NCBI RefSeq assembly: GCF_900188025.1
Contig: NZ_FZNO01000014.1
Span: 1-64,000 of the forward strand
From: Blastococcus mobilis
Lineage (GTDB): Bacteria; Actinomycetota; Actinomycetes; Mycobacteriales; Geodermatophilaceae
Reading direction: 5' to 3'
Length of the DNA stretch: 64,000 nucleotides
The position numbers were made by a program, and so were the translations under genes. Under the pieces are notes generated by a model, which was given only the letters and a program-made list of their open reading frames with translations, had not been told where the DNA came from and did no database searches. This document shows, one piece after another, positions 42,678-52,121 of the stretch. The number at the start of each line of letters is the position of its first letter. The stretch's first letter is position 1.

Positions 42678-44879
42678 CTAGCCGGGCTCACCTGCCGAGT
42701 TGAGGTAGGTCAGCGTCAGGTCGACCCGGGTGCTCGGGGCGCCGGCCCAGTTGTGGACCTCGATCCGGTAGCGGCCCGGCGCCGGGGTGGCGTAGCGGAG
42801 TGACTCCTCGGTCAGGCTGCTGCTGCCGCCGGAGGTGAGGTCGGCGCTCCACGTCCCGTCGGGATTCTGCCGCTGCAGGTACAGGTCGATGTCGGCGTCC
42901 AGGCTGGGCACCGCGCTGACCAGCAGGGCCGCGTTGTCGAAGCCGTCCTGCACCTCGAACTCGTGATAGGCCACGGTGGCCGGCGTCCGCGCGGGACCGC
43001 CCAGGGCGGGTGTGACCGACGTCTGCTCCTCCGGCTGGGCCGGTCCGGCAGTGGCCGGCTGGTCCTGGTGGAACGGCACCGTGTCGTCGACGAGGACCGG
43101 CTGGTCGACCACCGGCACCTGCAGGGAGGTGCCGCCCGGGCCCGTCGCGATCGTGACCCGCGGGTCGACGGCGAAGGTCGGCACCTTGTCCGGGTCGGAG
43201 GTGGTGAACCGCAGCGTCAGGCGGTGCCCCTCGCGCAGGTTGTGCGCCATGGCGAAGCCGGGGGGCTGCATCTCGTAGAGGACACCGGGCACGACCGGCT
43301 TCGGCGTCGCCACGCCCACCCGCAGCTCGGGGTTGATGGCGAACTGGCTGATCCGGCGTCGGTCCCCCTCGGGGCTCTCGTCGTAGAGGGTCCCGATCAG
43401 GTGCACCCGCGGCGCGGTCACCGAGGCCACCAGGTCCAGCAGCGGCTTCCCCGCGAGGACGGTGTCCTGCGCCATCGGCTCGGACACGAAGTCCGCGCCC
43501 CCGGTGCCCTGCGGGTCGGTGAATCCGCTCGGATCACCGGTGAAGCTCACCGAGCCGGGCAGCGCCGGAGCGGTGGAGTCCAGCGTGCCGTCGGCGGCCG
43601 GGTGCAGGGTGAGCATCGAGGTGGTCGACGGTGGCCACTGCGAGTCGTTCAGGATCTGGCTGCGGTCACCGGTGCGGCTGCCCTCGAAGGTTCCGTCGGA
43701 GAGGAACAGCTCCGCGGCCGGACCGGTCGCGACGTCGCGCTGGGCGAGGTGCTTGTCGAACCAGGCGTGCAGTGCGTACGTCCACTGGATGCCGCGGCGG
43801 GTGGGGCAGCAGCCCGAGCCGTGGTCCCACTGCCCGAGCCAGATCTTGTCCCCCGCCCGGCCGCCACGCTGGGTGAACCAGTCCATGCCGGCGACCCTGG
43901 CGGCGTTGTCGTTCACGCCGTGCACCATGAACACGGGAATGTCGGCCGCGGTTGCGCCGGCCCGCCAGTCCCGCTCGCCGTGCCAGGACGTGTACTGGCC
44001 CGAGAGCTGCGCCTCGCCCGCGGTCAGCGAGCTGTTCGGCAGGCCGCAGCCGGTCTCCTCCGGCTTCTGCCCGAAGTGCTCGCCGTCGGGCAGGTCCCGC
44101 TCGAGCGCGATCTGCTCGTAGGCCTCCATGGGGCCGGCCCACTGCAGGAAGTAGGGGACGCCGGCCTGGAACTGGTGGTCGTACATCGTCGCCATGCCGG
44201 CGCTGGGGACGATGGTCTCCAGGCCGTCGGGGTTCATGGCGGCGGCCAGTGACGGCGTCGAGCCGACGTAGGAGTGGCCGGTCATGCCCACCCGACCGTT
44301 GGACCACGGCTGGGACGCGGCCCACTCGACGACGGCCTTCAGGTCCTTTGCATCGTTGGCGGCCAGGTGATCGAGGCACCCGTCGCTCAGGCCGGTGCCC
44401 CGCAGGTCCATCATCACGACTGCGTAGCCCTTGGGCGCGAAATAGCCGGTCAGGCCCAGCGACGTGCCGTCCTCGTCGCGCGGCTCGGGCAGGATGCGCA
44501 TGCCCTCGCGGTCGGCGAGCGTGCCGTGGTACGGGCTGGCCTCCAGGATCACCGGCCACTCGCCGTCCAGGGGCTGCCCGTTCGCATCGGCCGGCCGGGT
44601 GACCTCGATGTGCACCTCGGTGCCGTCGTGCATCGGCAGCTCGAGGTTCTCCTTGACCGTGCCGTACCGGTCAGCGGTGAGTCCCTCGACCTGTGTGTAG
44701 TCGAAGGCGGCGGGCGGTTGTGACGGCTGGGTGGCGGGCGGCCGCCCGTGCCCCTTCCCGGGGTTGTCGTCTCGTGGAGTCGCGTACGCCGGCTGGGCGA
44801 GGGCGACGGCGACGACGAGGGGGAGTGCGAGACCCAGGGAACGGGCGATGCGTCGTCGGGGTCGGGCAGCTGCGGTCAT
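42678..44879 (-). CDS. Secreted CocE/NonD-family (peptidase S15) hydrolase with C-terminal PPC domain
   Basis: A 733-residue exported hydrolase. The signal peptide RRRIARSLGLALPLVVAVAL ends near AYA-TP. The S15 catalytic domain shows the Ser in MTGHSYVGSTPS, Asp in VHGVNDNAAR and His in WDHGSGCC, followed by the X-Pro dipeptidyl-peptidase C-terminal beta domain. A final bacterial pre-peptidase-type domain (VAYHEFEVQDGFDNAALLV to the end) forms a beta-sandwich. It probably degrades peptides or esters outside the cell. The start is the second Met (6 bp after AAAGG); 44882 is possible. Confidence 0.88.
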   Translation of the reverse strand: MTAAARPRRRIARSLGLALPLVVAVALAQPAYATPRDDNPGKGHGRPPATQPSQPPAAFDYTQVEGLTADRYGTVKENLELPMHDGTEVHIEVTRPADANGQPLDGEWPVILEASPYHGTLADREGMRILPEPRDEDGTSLGLTGYFAPKGYAVVMMDLRGTGLSDGCLDHLAANDAKDLKAVVEWAASQPWSNGRVGMTGHSYVGSTPSLAAAMNPDGLETIVPSAGMATMYDHQFQAGVPYFLQWAGPMEAYEQIALERDLPDGEHFGQKPEETGCGLPNSSLTAGEAQLSGQYTSWHGERDWRAGATAADIPVFMVHGVNDNAARVAGMDWFTQRGGRAGDKIWLGQWDHGSGCCPTRRGIQWTYALHAWFDKHLAQRDVATGPAAELFLSDGTFEGSRTGDRSQILNDSQWPPSTTSMLTLHPAADGTLDSTAPALPGSVSFTGDPSGFTDPQGTGGADFVSEPMAQDTVLAGKPLLDLVASVTAPRVHLIGTLYDESPEGDRRRISQFAINPELRVGVATPKPVVPGVLYEMQPPGFAMAHNLREGHRLTLRFTTSDPDKVPTFAVDPRVTIATGPGGTSLQVPVVDQPVLVDDTVPFHQDQPATAGPAQPEEQTSVTPALGGPARTPATVAYHEFEVQDGFDNAALLVSAVPSLDADIDLYLQRQNPDGTWSADLTSGGSSSLTEESLRYATPAPGRYRIEVHNWAGAPSTRVDLTLTYLNSAGEPG

Positions 44880-45353
44880 CATGAGCCTTTCGGCGACGTG
44901 GCCAGGTTGATCGGGCAACGAGCGAGCTGGCGGCGGGTAACGCCCTCGACCTGGGAACGCCGCGGCGACCAGGCGTTCTGCTGCGGGCCGGGTGGTGCAC
45001 GACGGGGCGGGCGCCGGCGCGCAGGAGCGCTACCGCGGGGGCCGCAATGTGGTGAGCGCACGCACTTCGACCGGGGCTGCCTGTGGCGCCGCCCCAAGAT
45101 CCGGTCCCGTGGTGGACGAGCGCCCGCAAGTTGATCGATCCGTGACCTCTTCCCAGGTCGAATCCACCATTTATGCCCTTAGAGTTCCGGCCCATGTGGT
45201 GCAAGTCACGAAACGTTCGTCGGCCGGTCGGGTCGGCCGCGGCCGTTCGCCGGCCGGCCGGCGCGGGCCCGGCGACCCCGTGACGGTGCTCCTCCCTCCC
45301 CAGCCGCTGGCTGCGCCCGCGTCGCCCGGCGACGCAGAAAGGACGTGCTGCCC
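44880..45353. other. Divergent intergenic region, about 470 bp
   Basis: It holds the promoters of the S15 hydrolase (minus) and the liv operon (plus). A local AT-rich patch at 45160-45215 (around CACCATTTATGCCCTTAGAG) stands out and is the likeliest control region. I see no ORF that I trust. Confidence 0.55.
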
Positions 45354-46148
45354 GTGTTGAGCATCGATGCGCTCCACGTGACCTACGGCGGCGCCGTGCA
45401 GGCGGTCCGCGGGGTGTCGATGGAGGTCCCCGACGGCAAGGTCGTCGCCGTCCTCGGTAGCAACGGCGCGGGGAAGACCACGCTGCTGCGCACCATCTCC
45501 GGCACCCTGCGGCTGCACCGCGGCCGCGTCGAGTCGGGCTCGATCCGCTTCGGCGGGACCGACCTCGGCTCCCGGGATCCGGCCCAGGCCGTCCGCATGG
45601 GCATGGTCCAGGTCCCCGAGGGACGCCGGATCTTCGGGCGCCTGACCGTGGAGGAGAACCTCCGGGCGGGCGGTATGGGCAACGCCGACAAGTCGGCGAA
45701 GGCGAGGGCTCAGGACCGTGTCTACGAGATGTTCCCGGTGCTCAAGGAGCGCAGGTCCCAGCGCGGAGCACTGCTGTCCGGTGGTGAGCAGCAGATGCTG
45801 GCGATCGGGCGGGCACTGATGGCGAGTCCGAAGCTGCTCCTGCTCGACGAGCCCTCGCTGGGCCTCGCGCCCCGGGTCATCGGCCAGATCGGCGAGGTCA
45901 TCGCCGAGATCAACCGCCAGGGCACGTCCGTGCTGCTGGTGGAGCAGAACGCGACCATGGCGCTCGGGGTCGCCGATCTCGCCTACGTGCTCGACGTCGG
46001 CGAGGTGTCGCTGTCCGGGAACGCACGCGAGCTCGCGCAGACCGACGAGGTGCAGCGCCTCTACCTCGGGCACGCGGCTGAAGCCGACCATCCGCACGAC
46101 CGGACGCGCGCGGCATCCGGCAAGAAGCTGTCCCGGTGGACGGCGTGA
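45354..46148 (+). CDS. livF: Branched-chain amino-acid-type ABC transporter ATPase LivF
   Basis: A 264-residue ATPase. Walker A GSNGAGKTT, signature LLSGGEQQML, Walker B LLLLDEPSLGLAP and the LivF-type QVPEGRRIFGRLTVEENL are present. It powers import of a branched-chain amino acid or a similar small solute. GTG 45354 is preferred because AAAGGA lies 10 bp upstream; GTG 45345 would sit too close. Its end overlaps livG by 13 bp. First gene of livFGHMK. Confidence 0.93.
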   Translation: MLSIDALHVTYGGAVQAVRGVSMEVPDGKVVAVLGSNGAGKTTLLRTISGTLRLHRGRVESGSIRFGGTDLGSRDPAQAVRMGMVQVPEGRRIFGRLTVEENLRAGGMGNADKSAKARAQDRVYEMFPVLKERRSQRGALLSGGEQQMLAIGRALMASPKLLLLDEPSLGLAPRVIGQIGEVIAEINRQGTSVLLVEQNATMALGVADLAYVLDVGEVSLSGNARELAQTDEVQRLYLGHAAEADHPHDRTRAASGKKLSRWTA

Positions 46149-47026
46149 CCGCGGCGCGCGCCGCCGCGGCGGAGGTCCGACCGGACCTCCCGCCGGTCGA
46201 GGTGGACAACGTCAGCGTCCGCTTCGGGGCCATCAAGGCGCTGTCAGAGGTGTCCTTCACGGTCATGCCCGGAACCATCCACGCGATCATCGGGCCCAAC
46301 GGCGCCGGCAAGTCCACGATGTTCAACGTCCTGTCGGGGGTCTACAAGGCCGCCGAGGGACAGGTGCGCTTCGGGGACGCGCGACTGGACCAGATGCGGC
46401 CGTACCAGATCGCCGGCATCGGGGTGGCGCGGGCGTTCCAGAACATCGCGCTCTCCGGCGCACAGTCCGTCGCCGAGAACCTCATGCTCGGTCGCCACCA
46501 CCTGACCAAGGCCGGGTTCATAGCCGCCGGCCTGCGGCTGCCGCGGGCCACGCGTGAGGGCAAGGTGCATGGCGCGCGGGTCGCCGAGATCGCCGAGTTC
46601 CTCGAGCTCGGGGACAAGCTGCACACCCCGGTCGGCGTCCTCTCCTACGGCGACCAGAAGCGCGTCGAGGTGGCCCGGGCGCTCTGCACCGAGCCGCGAC
46701 TGCTCCTCCTCGACGAGCCGGTGGCCGGCATGAACGCCGAGGAGACCGAGCGGATGGCCGAGGCCATCCTCGAGATCAGATCGGCGCTCGGCATCTCCGT
46801 CGTCCTGGTCGAGCACGACATGGGCATGGTCATGTCACTGGCCGACCGGGTCACCGTCCTGGACTTCGGCCGCCGCATCGCCGATGGCACACCGGCCGAG
46901 GTCCAGCAGGACCCGGAGGTCATCCGCGCCTACCTCGGCTCCGGCGACGAGATCAACCCTTCCGAGGCGGCAGAGGCCGCCGCGACCGGTCACCACTCCT
47001 CCGAGACCCCCGGGACGCACTCGTGA
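46136..47026 (+). CDS. livG: Branched-chain amino-acid-type ABC transporter ATPase LivG
   Basis: A 296-residue ATPase. Walker A GPNGAGKST, the LivG-type IGVARAFQNIALSGAQSV, signature LSYGDQKRVE, Walker B LLLLDEPVAGMN and the switch SVVLVEHDMG identify it. It pairs with LivF under the LivHM permeases. The N-terminus overlaps livF by 13 bp and the stop overlaps livH by 4 bp, a tightly coupled arrangement. Confidence 0.94.
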   Translation: MDGVTAARAAAAEVRPDLPPVEVDNVSVRFGAIKALSEVSFTVMPGTIHAIIGPNGAGKSTMFNVLSGVYKAAEGQVRFGDARLDQMRPYQIAGIGVARAFQNIALSGAQSVAENLMLGRHHLTKAGFIAAGLRLPRATREGKVHGARVAEIAEFLELGDKLHTPVGVLSYGDQKRVEVARALCTEPRLLLLDEPVAGMNAEETERMAEAILEIRSALGISVVLVEHDMGMVMSLADRVTVLDFGRRIADGTPAEVQQDPEVIRAYLGSGDEINPSEAAEAAATGHHSSETPGTHS

Positions 47027-47913
47027 CCCAGTTCCTGTCGCTGCTGCTCAACGGCATCTCGCTCGGCGCCCTCTACGCGCTCATCGCCCTCGGCTTCGTG
47101 ATCATCTTCAAGGCGAGCGAGGTGGTCAGCTTCACCCACGGCTCCCTGCTCCTGCTGGGCGCCTACTCGATCGCACGGCTCTCGGAGACGATCGGGTTCC
47201 TCCCGGCGGTGCTCGTGGGGATCGCCATCACGGCCCTCGCGGCCTTCCTGGTGGAACGGTTGATCATCAACCGGCTCCGCGGCGCGCCGGTGATCAGTCT
47301 CGCGATCGTCACCATCGGCGTGGACATCATCCTGCTGACGGAGCTCGTCCGGCGGATCGGCTCGGACATCCTCAACGTGCCCCACCCGTGGGGCGGGGGA
47401 TCGGTCCGGATCGGCGACGTCGGCATCAGCCAGAACCGCCTGATCGCGATGATCGTCGCGGCCATCCTGATCGCCCTGTTCTTCGCGGCCTTCAAGTACT
47501 CGAACTGGGGCGTCGCCATGCGCGCGTCGGCCGAGGACGGCGAGACGGCGGCGCTGATGGGGATCCGCCAGGGGCGGGTCTCGGCGCTGGCCTGGGTGGT
47601 CGCCGGCGTACTCGCCGCGGTCGCGGCCCTGTTCCTCGTCGGCTCACCCACACCGGGCGTCACGCCGGCGGCCTACGCCGTCGGCCTCCGCGCCTTTCCC
47701 GCGGCGATCCTCGGGGGGCTCGACTCCACGGGGGGCGCTCTGGTGGGCGGGTTGCTGATCGGGATCGCCGAGGCTCTCGCCGCCGGCTATCAGGACCAGT
47801 TGCTCTTCCTGGGCCGGGGGTTCAGCGCGGTCGTCCCCTTCATCGTGATGATCGCGGTGCTGCTGTTCCGACCGTCCGGGCTGTTCGGGACCAAGGAGTT
47901 GACCCGTGTCTGA
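47023..47913 (+). CDS. livH: Branched-chain amino-acid-type ABC permease LivH
   Basis: A 296-residue membrane subunit with about eight helices. It begins FLSLLLNGISLGALYALIAL and holds IVTIGVDIILLTELVRRIGS and the cytoplasmic loop MRASAEDGETAALMGI, which contacts the ATPases. LPRAAFPAAILGGLDSTGGALVGG, here seen near 220-240, is the usual LivH end. The GTG start overlaps livG by 4 bp. Confidence 0.94.
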   Translation: MTQFLSLLLNGISLGALYALIALGFVIIFKASEVVSFTHGSLLLLGAYSIARLSETIGFLPAVLVGIAITALAAFLVERLIINRLRGAPVISLAIVTIGVDIILLTELVRRIGSDILNVPHPWGGGSVRIGDVGISQNRLIAMIVAAILIALFFAAFKYSNWGVAMRASAEDGETAALMGIRQGRVSALAWVVAGVLAAVAALFLVGSPTPGVTPAAYAVGLRAFPAAILGGLDSTGGALVGGLLIGIAEALAAGYQDQLLFLGRGFSAVVPFIVMIAVLLFRPSGLFGTKELTRV

Positions 47914-49147
47914 GACGACCGCTCCCGCCGCGCAAGGGGCGACTCGCGCCGCGCCGCCTTCCGCGGCAGCCGCGGGGAGCCGTTCCAAGCGGGGACGCTC
48001 GCTGCTGCGGCCGCTGCTCCTCGTCGCCCTGCTGATCGTCCTGCTGGCCCTCCCGCTGTACGTGGAGGAGTTCTGGCTGCGCACCGGGTTCGCCGTGTTC
48101 GGCGCGATCGTCGGTGCCATCGGACTGAACCTGCTCGTCGGGAACACCGGCCAGCTCTCGCTCGCGCACGCCTTCTTCCTCGCCGTCGGTGCGGTCAGCT
48201 ACGTCTACGTCTCCGGTGAGTCGGGCGGGATCGGTGTCGCACAGCTGTCCGGGCTCGGGCTGCCGCCGATCGTCGGGATGATCGTGGGCGTCCTGCTCGC
48301 CGGCCTCGCCGGCCTGCTCTTCAGCCCCATCGCGGCGCGGCTGCGCGGTATCTACCTCGGTGTCGCGTCACTCGCGCTGGTGTTCATCGGTATCCACGTG
48401 CTCAACGCCTGGACATCGGTCACCGGCGGCTTCAACGGCCGCTCGGCACCGGAGTTCTCGCTCTTCGGGTTCACCTTCGGCAACCGGGATCCGGAGCTCT
48501 ACGTCCTCGGAGTTCCGTTCCGGGAGGCTGAGCGGCTCTGGTACCTCGGGCTGGTCCTGGCCGTGGCCGCCTACCTCTTCGCCCGCAACCTTCTCCGCAG
48601 CCGGGCAGGCCGCGCGCTGCAGACCTTGCGGGACAGCGAGGTGGCGGCGTCGGTCATGGGCGTCAACGTCCAGGGCTACAAGGCGCGCATCTTCCTGGTC
48701 AGCTCGATGTACGCGGGGCTGTCCGGGGTGATGTACGCGCTGTCCATCGGCAGCATCGCCCCGGAGTCCTTCGGACTCGAGGTGTCGATCCTCTACCTCG
48801 CGATGATCGTGCTCGGCGGGCTCGGGTCGGTGAACGGAGCCGTGCTCGGAGCCCTGTTCGTCAGCGCCCTGCCCCTGGTCTTCCAGCGCTACGCCGAGAT
48901 CATCCCGTTCGTGGGCGGCCAGGGTGAGGGTGGGCTGGCCGCTGGTGAGGCGGCCCGTTACCTCTTCGGCGCGGCCATCATCCTCGTCATCCTCTTCGAG
49001 CCCGCGGGCCTCGCCGGCATCGCCAATCGCATCACCGGCCGTGGCCGGGGCCGTCCCCGGGGCGGCGTCACGGCTCGATCACCGTCGACCGATACCGCCA
49101 CCAGCGCCACACCCTCCGACCGTCCATCACAAGGGAGCACGACATGA
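47906..49147 (+). CDS. livM: Branched-chain amino-acid-type ABC permease LivM
   Basis: A 413-residue membrane subunit with about ten helices. Characteristic are GLNLLVGNTGQLSLAHAFFL, RLRGIYLGVASLALVFIGIH, the ATPase-contact loop LQTLRDSEVAASVMGVNVQG and VLGGLGSVNGAVLGALFV. A long Arg/Ser/Thr tail follows the last helix. It overlaps livH by 8 bp and livK by 4 bp. Confidence 0.94.
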   Translation: MSETTAPAAQGATRAAPPSAAAAGSRSKRGRSLLRPLLLVALLIVLLALPLYVEEFWLRTGFAVFGAIVGAIGLNLLVGNTGQLSLAHAFFLAVGAVSYVYVSGESGGIGVAQLSGLGLPPIVGMIVGVLLAGLAGLLFSPIAARLRGIYLGVASLALVFIGIHVLNAWTSVTGGFNGRSAPEFSLFGFTFGNRDPELYVLGVPFREAERLWYLGLVLAVAAYLFARNLLRSRAGRALQTLRDSEVAASVMGVNVQGYKARIFLVSSMYAGLSGVMYALSIGSIAPESFGLEVSILYLAMIVLGGLGSVNGAVLGALFVSALPLVFQRYAEIIPFVGGQGEGGLAAGEAARYLFGAAIILVILFEPAGLAGIANRITGRGRGRPRGGVTARSPSTDTATSATPSDRPSQGSTT

Positions 49148-50391
49148 ATCTAGGCAAGGGTTCACGCAGCGCGGTCGTCGTTGCTGCCGCCGTCGTCGTC
49201 ACGGCGAGCGGCTGCAGCACCAAGGCGCCGGAGGGCGGTGGCGGCGGTGGCGGCGGCGGTAGCGAAGCCGCCGACGTCCAGACCGACGTCGGGGTCGAGG
49301 GCAACACGATCACGCTGGGCGTCCTCACCGACCTGACCGGTGTCTTCGCCGCGCTCGGCAACGACATCACCAACGCCAATCAGCTGTTCTGGGAGAACAA
49401 CCAGGTCTGCGACACCTACGACGTCGAGCTCAACATCCAGGACACCGGCTACGTCCCCCAGCAGGGCGTCCAGCTCTACAGCGGCATGAAGGACGGCATC
49501 CTCGCGATGCAGCAGACGATCGGTTCGCCGATCAACACGGCGCTGGCGCCGGAGTACGAGGCCGACGAGATCGTCAACTTCCCGTCGGCCTGGTCCAAGA
49601 CACTCACCGAGATCCCGGGTACCGGTGTCCTGGGTGCCACCTACGACGTGGAGATCGCCAACGGCTACTCGTACCTCTTCGACGAGGGTCTCCTCCAGGA
49701 GGGCGACACCGTCGGGCACATCTACTTCGAGGGTGAGTACGGCGCCAACGGGCTCGCGGGCACCCAGGCCGTCGCCGACGAGATGAACCTCGAGGTCATC
49801 GAGGCGCAGATCAAGCCGACCGACCAGGACATGAGCGCGCAGATCACCCAGTTCAAGGCTGCGGGTGTCGACGCAATCGTCCTCACCGTCGCACCCGGGC
49901 AGACGGCGTCCGCCGCCGGCGTGGCTGCGGCGCAGGGGCTGGACGTGCCCATCCTGGGCAGCAACCCGGTCTTCGCGCCGGGTCTGCTGGCCGGTCCCAC
50001 CGCGGACGTCCTCAAGAAGAACCTCTACGTCGCCTCCCCGATCTCGTCGTTCGACCAGCACCCCGAGCAGCTGGAGCAGTACGAGGAGGCCTACCCCGAC
50101 GCCACTCCGAGCCTCGGCGTCGTGTTCGGATTCGGCATGGGTGAGGCCATGAAGCAGGTGCTCGACACGGCCTGCGAGAACGGCGACCTCACCCGCGCCG
50201 GCGTGCGCGCGGCCTTCGACGAGCTGGAGGAGGTCGACACCGGCGGCCTCATCGTCCCGCTCCGGGGCTTCGAGCTCGGCAAGTCGCCCAGCCTCTCGAG
50301 CTTCATCCTCCGGCCGGCCGACGTGCCGGGTGGCGCCACGGTCGCGACCGACGCCTTCGAGGGCGAGTTCTCGGAGAAGATCGCCGGCTGA
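49144..50391 (+). CDS. livK: ABC transporter substrate-binding lipoprotein LivK-type
   Basis: A 415-residue periplasmic-type binding protein anchored by a lipidated Cys24 (lipobox TASGC). A run of nine glycines follows as a flexible linker, then the type I solute-binding fold (TLGVLTDLTGVFAALGNDIT, GYVPQQGVQLYSGMKDG, AQITQFKAAGVDAIVLTV). It captures the solute for LivHM. It is the last gene of the operon, which ends at a hairpin. Ligand identity (amino acid, amide or aromatic acid) is not readable. Confidence 0.93.
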   Translation: MNLGKGSRSAVVVAAAVVVTASGCSTKAPEGGGGGGGGGSEAADVQTDVGVEGNTITLGVLTDLTGVFAALGNDITNANQLFWENNQVCDTYDVELNIQDTGYVPQQGVQLYSGMKDGILAMQQTIGSPINTALAPEYEADEIVNFPSAWSKTLTEIPGTGVLGATYDVEIANGYSYLFDEGLLQEGDTVGHIYFEGEYGANGLAGTQAVADEMNLEVIEAQIKPTDQDMSAQITQFKAAGVDAIVLTVAPGQTASAAGVAAAQGLDVPILGSNPVFAPGLLAGPTADVLKKNLYVASPISSFDQHPEQLEQYEEAYPDATPSLGVVFGFGMGEAMKQVLDTACENGDLTRAGVRAAFDELEEVDTGGLIVPLRGFELGKSPSLSSFILRPADVPGGATVATDAFEGEFSEKIAG

Positions 50392-50410
50392 TCCCCGGTC
50401 CGGCACGCCG

Positions 50411-50442
50411 CGGCGCCTCCTCCCTCCGGGGAGGGGGCGCCG
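50411..50442 (+). terminator. Hairpin terminator of the liv operon
   Basis: CGGCGCC/GGCGCCG outer arms (50411 and 50442 ends) enclose a CCTCC/GGAGG inner stem with a CCGG apex, 20 bp after the livK stop and before the convergent MFS gene stop. Confidence 0.75.
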
Positions 50443-50467
50443 TCGCCGTTGGCGGGGCGTTCCCGGG

Positions 50468-51625
50468 CTAGAGCCGGCCGACGCGGGCCACCGGCAGCAG
50501 GCGCACGGCGAGCGCTCCGGTGAGTGCGGCGCCCACGGCCAGCGGCACGCTCGCCGACGTCGCCCGGGCCGCCACGGCCATCGCGAAGGGCGCGGCGAAC
50601 CCGACGTAGGCGCACGCCAGGAACAGCGACGTCAGCGCGCCGAGTCGACCGGGTGCGGCCAGTCGGGCGGTGAGCGTGAGGCCGGCGGCGAGGCAGAGGC
50701 CGCCCCCGGCGCCCAGGAGGGGCGAGGCGACGACGAGCCAGGGCAGGACGCCGGTGGCCGCGAATGCGGCAGCGGCAGCGAACCCGACCGCGCCGAGCCC
50801 GGCACCGACGACCGCCGTCCACGCGCGGAACCGGCGCTGCAGACCGGCGACGACCGTGCCTGCGCCGAGGGTGACCCCGGCCAGGACGCCGGTGACCGCC
50901 ACCCCGCCGTAGGGCAGCTCCACGAGCAGCGGGACGGCGTTGATGATCGTCGAGGGGAACGCGTAGACGCAGACGGCGACCGGTGCCAGGACGGTGACCA
51001 CGAGCAGGCCGTCGCCCGCGCGGATCAGGGGCGCGTCGGGCGTGCGATCGGGACCGCGCCGGCTGGCGTGGAGCAGGTCGACGGTCTCGGGCAGCCGGGT
51101 GGCGAGGGTGAGGCCGACGGCGACCAGGGCCACGTGGATGAGATACGGCAGCACGGTGGGGGCCGGGGCGTACTGGCCGAGCAGGCCGCTGGTCAGCGGG
51201 CCGAGCGAGAAGCCCGCCGTCATGGCGAAGGCCGCGCGTCGTCCACCCGCTCCTTCCCCGGACGCGAGCGACAACTCCCCGACCCACGCGCTGCCCACGC
51301 TGAAGACGACGCCGCTGACGACCCCCTGGGCGAACCGGGCGAGGAACAGCAGCGCCAGGGAGTCGCCGGCCGCGGCGAAGGCCAGCGAGGCGATCGCGGA
51401 GAGCACGATGCCGGGGATGGCGACCCGTCGGCGGCCCAGCCGGTCCGACAGCGGGCCGGCGAGCAGCAGCGCGGGCACGAGCCCGGCGGCATAGACGCCG
51501 AACAGCGCAGTGAGGACCTCGGGGGAGAGGTCCAAGCGCTCCTGGTAGACGAGCAGCAGCGGTGTCGGGACGTTCGTGCCGGCGGCGACGGCGAACAAGG
51601 CGAACACTGCCCGCTTCCACATCAC
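50468..51625 (-). CDS. MFS transporter
   Basis: A 385-residue permease with about 12 helices. Motif A is visible as GPLSDRLGRRRVAIPG (around 57-72) and the helix-4 region as FLARFAQGVVSGVVFSVGSA. The sequence belongs with sugar- or drug-efflux type MFS proteins; no substrate is assigned. Two adjacent Met codons open the ORF. It is convergent with livK and divergent from the DUF6394-like gene. Confidence 0.86.
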   Translation of the reverse strand: MMWKRAVFALFAVAAGTNVPTPLLLVYQERLDLSPEVLTALFGVYAAGLVPALLLAGPLSDRLGRRRVAIPGIVLSAIASLAFAAAGDSLALLFLARFAQGVVSGVVFSVGSAWVGELSLASGEGAGGRRAAFAMTAGFSLGPLTSGLLGQYAPAPTVLPYLIHVALVAVGLTLATRLPETVDLLHASRRGPDRTPDAPLIRAGDGLLVVTVLAPVAVCVYAFPSTIINAVPLLVELPYGGVAVTGVLAGVTLGAGTVVAGLQRRFRAWTAVVGAGLGAVGFAAAAAFAATGVLPWLVVASPLLGAGGGLCLAAGLTLTARLAAPGRLGALTSLFLACAYVGFAAPFAMAVAARATSASVPLAVGAALTGALAVRLLPVARVGRL

Positions 51626-51722
51626 CGGCAGACCCTACGGACCAGGGGACATTTCGCTGCCCTGCGCCGCGTTTCGGATCGACAAGATCAGGGGAGGGCA
51701 GGGTCGGACAGCGGGAGGCCGC

Positions 51723-52109
51723 GTGAACCTGGAGAAGGTCGTCTTCGGTTTCTTCGTCGTGCTCGCTGCCACGCTCAACTTCGGGTTCTTCCTCGGCGAC
51801 ATCGACAACCCCGCCCTGCACAACCCCTACGAGCTGTTTGCGGCGGTCGTGGTCAACCTGATCGCGACCGTGCTGAAGTTCGGCGACCGCACGCAGATCG
51901 GCGCGGTACACCTGGCGACGAGCCTGGTGGCCGACCTCCAGCTCATCGGCGCCGCGCTGGTCTTCGGTTACGCGGAGTACGTCTCGACCGCGGGCATGAA
52001 CCCGTCCTGGACGGCGAGCGTCGTGTCCCTCTCCGGCGGCGCGCTCCTGGCCAACATCGTCTCCATCGTGCTGCTGGTCGTGGAGACGGTCTCCTTCCAC
52101 CGCGGCTGA
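51723..52109 (+). CDS. Small membrane protein, probably DUF6394 family
   Basis: A 128-residue protein with four hydrophobic helices (VVFGFFVVLAATLNFGFFLG, ELFAAVVVNLIATVLKFG, HLATSLVADLQLIGAALVFG, SLSGGALLANIVSIVLLVVE). The pattern NLEKVVFGFFVVLAATLNF and KFGDRTQIGAVHLATSLVAD matches what I remember of DUF6394, a family often next to potassium channels. The GTG start lies about 5 bp after a GGGAGG site. The channel gene follows 12 bp later, so a functional partnership is likely. Confidence 0.75.
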   Translation: MNLEKVVFGFFVVLAATLNFGFFLGDIDNPALHNPYELFAAVVVNLIATVLKFGDRTQIGAVHLATSLVADLQLIGAALVFGYAEYVSTAGMNPSWTASVVSLSGGALLANIVSIVLLVVETVSFHRG

Positions 52110-52121
52110 CCGGAGTCCGCC

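Noticed and set aside
42963-44252. A plus-strand 429-residue ORF opposite the S15 hydrolase
   Set aside because: Gly/Arg/His-rich shadow without motifs; the minus-strand gene has a signal peptide and catalytic triad.
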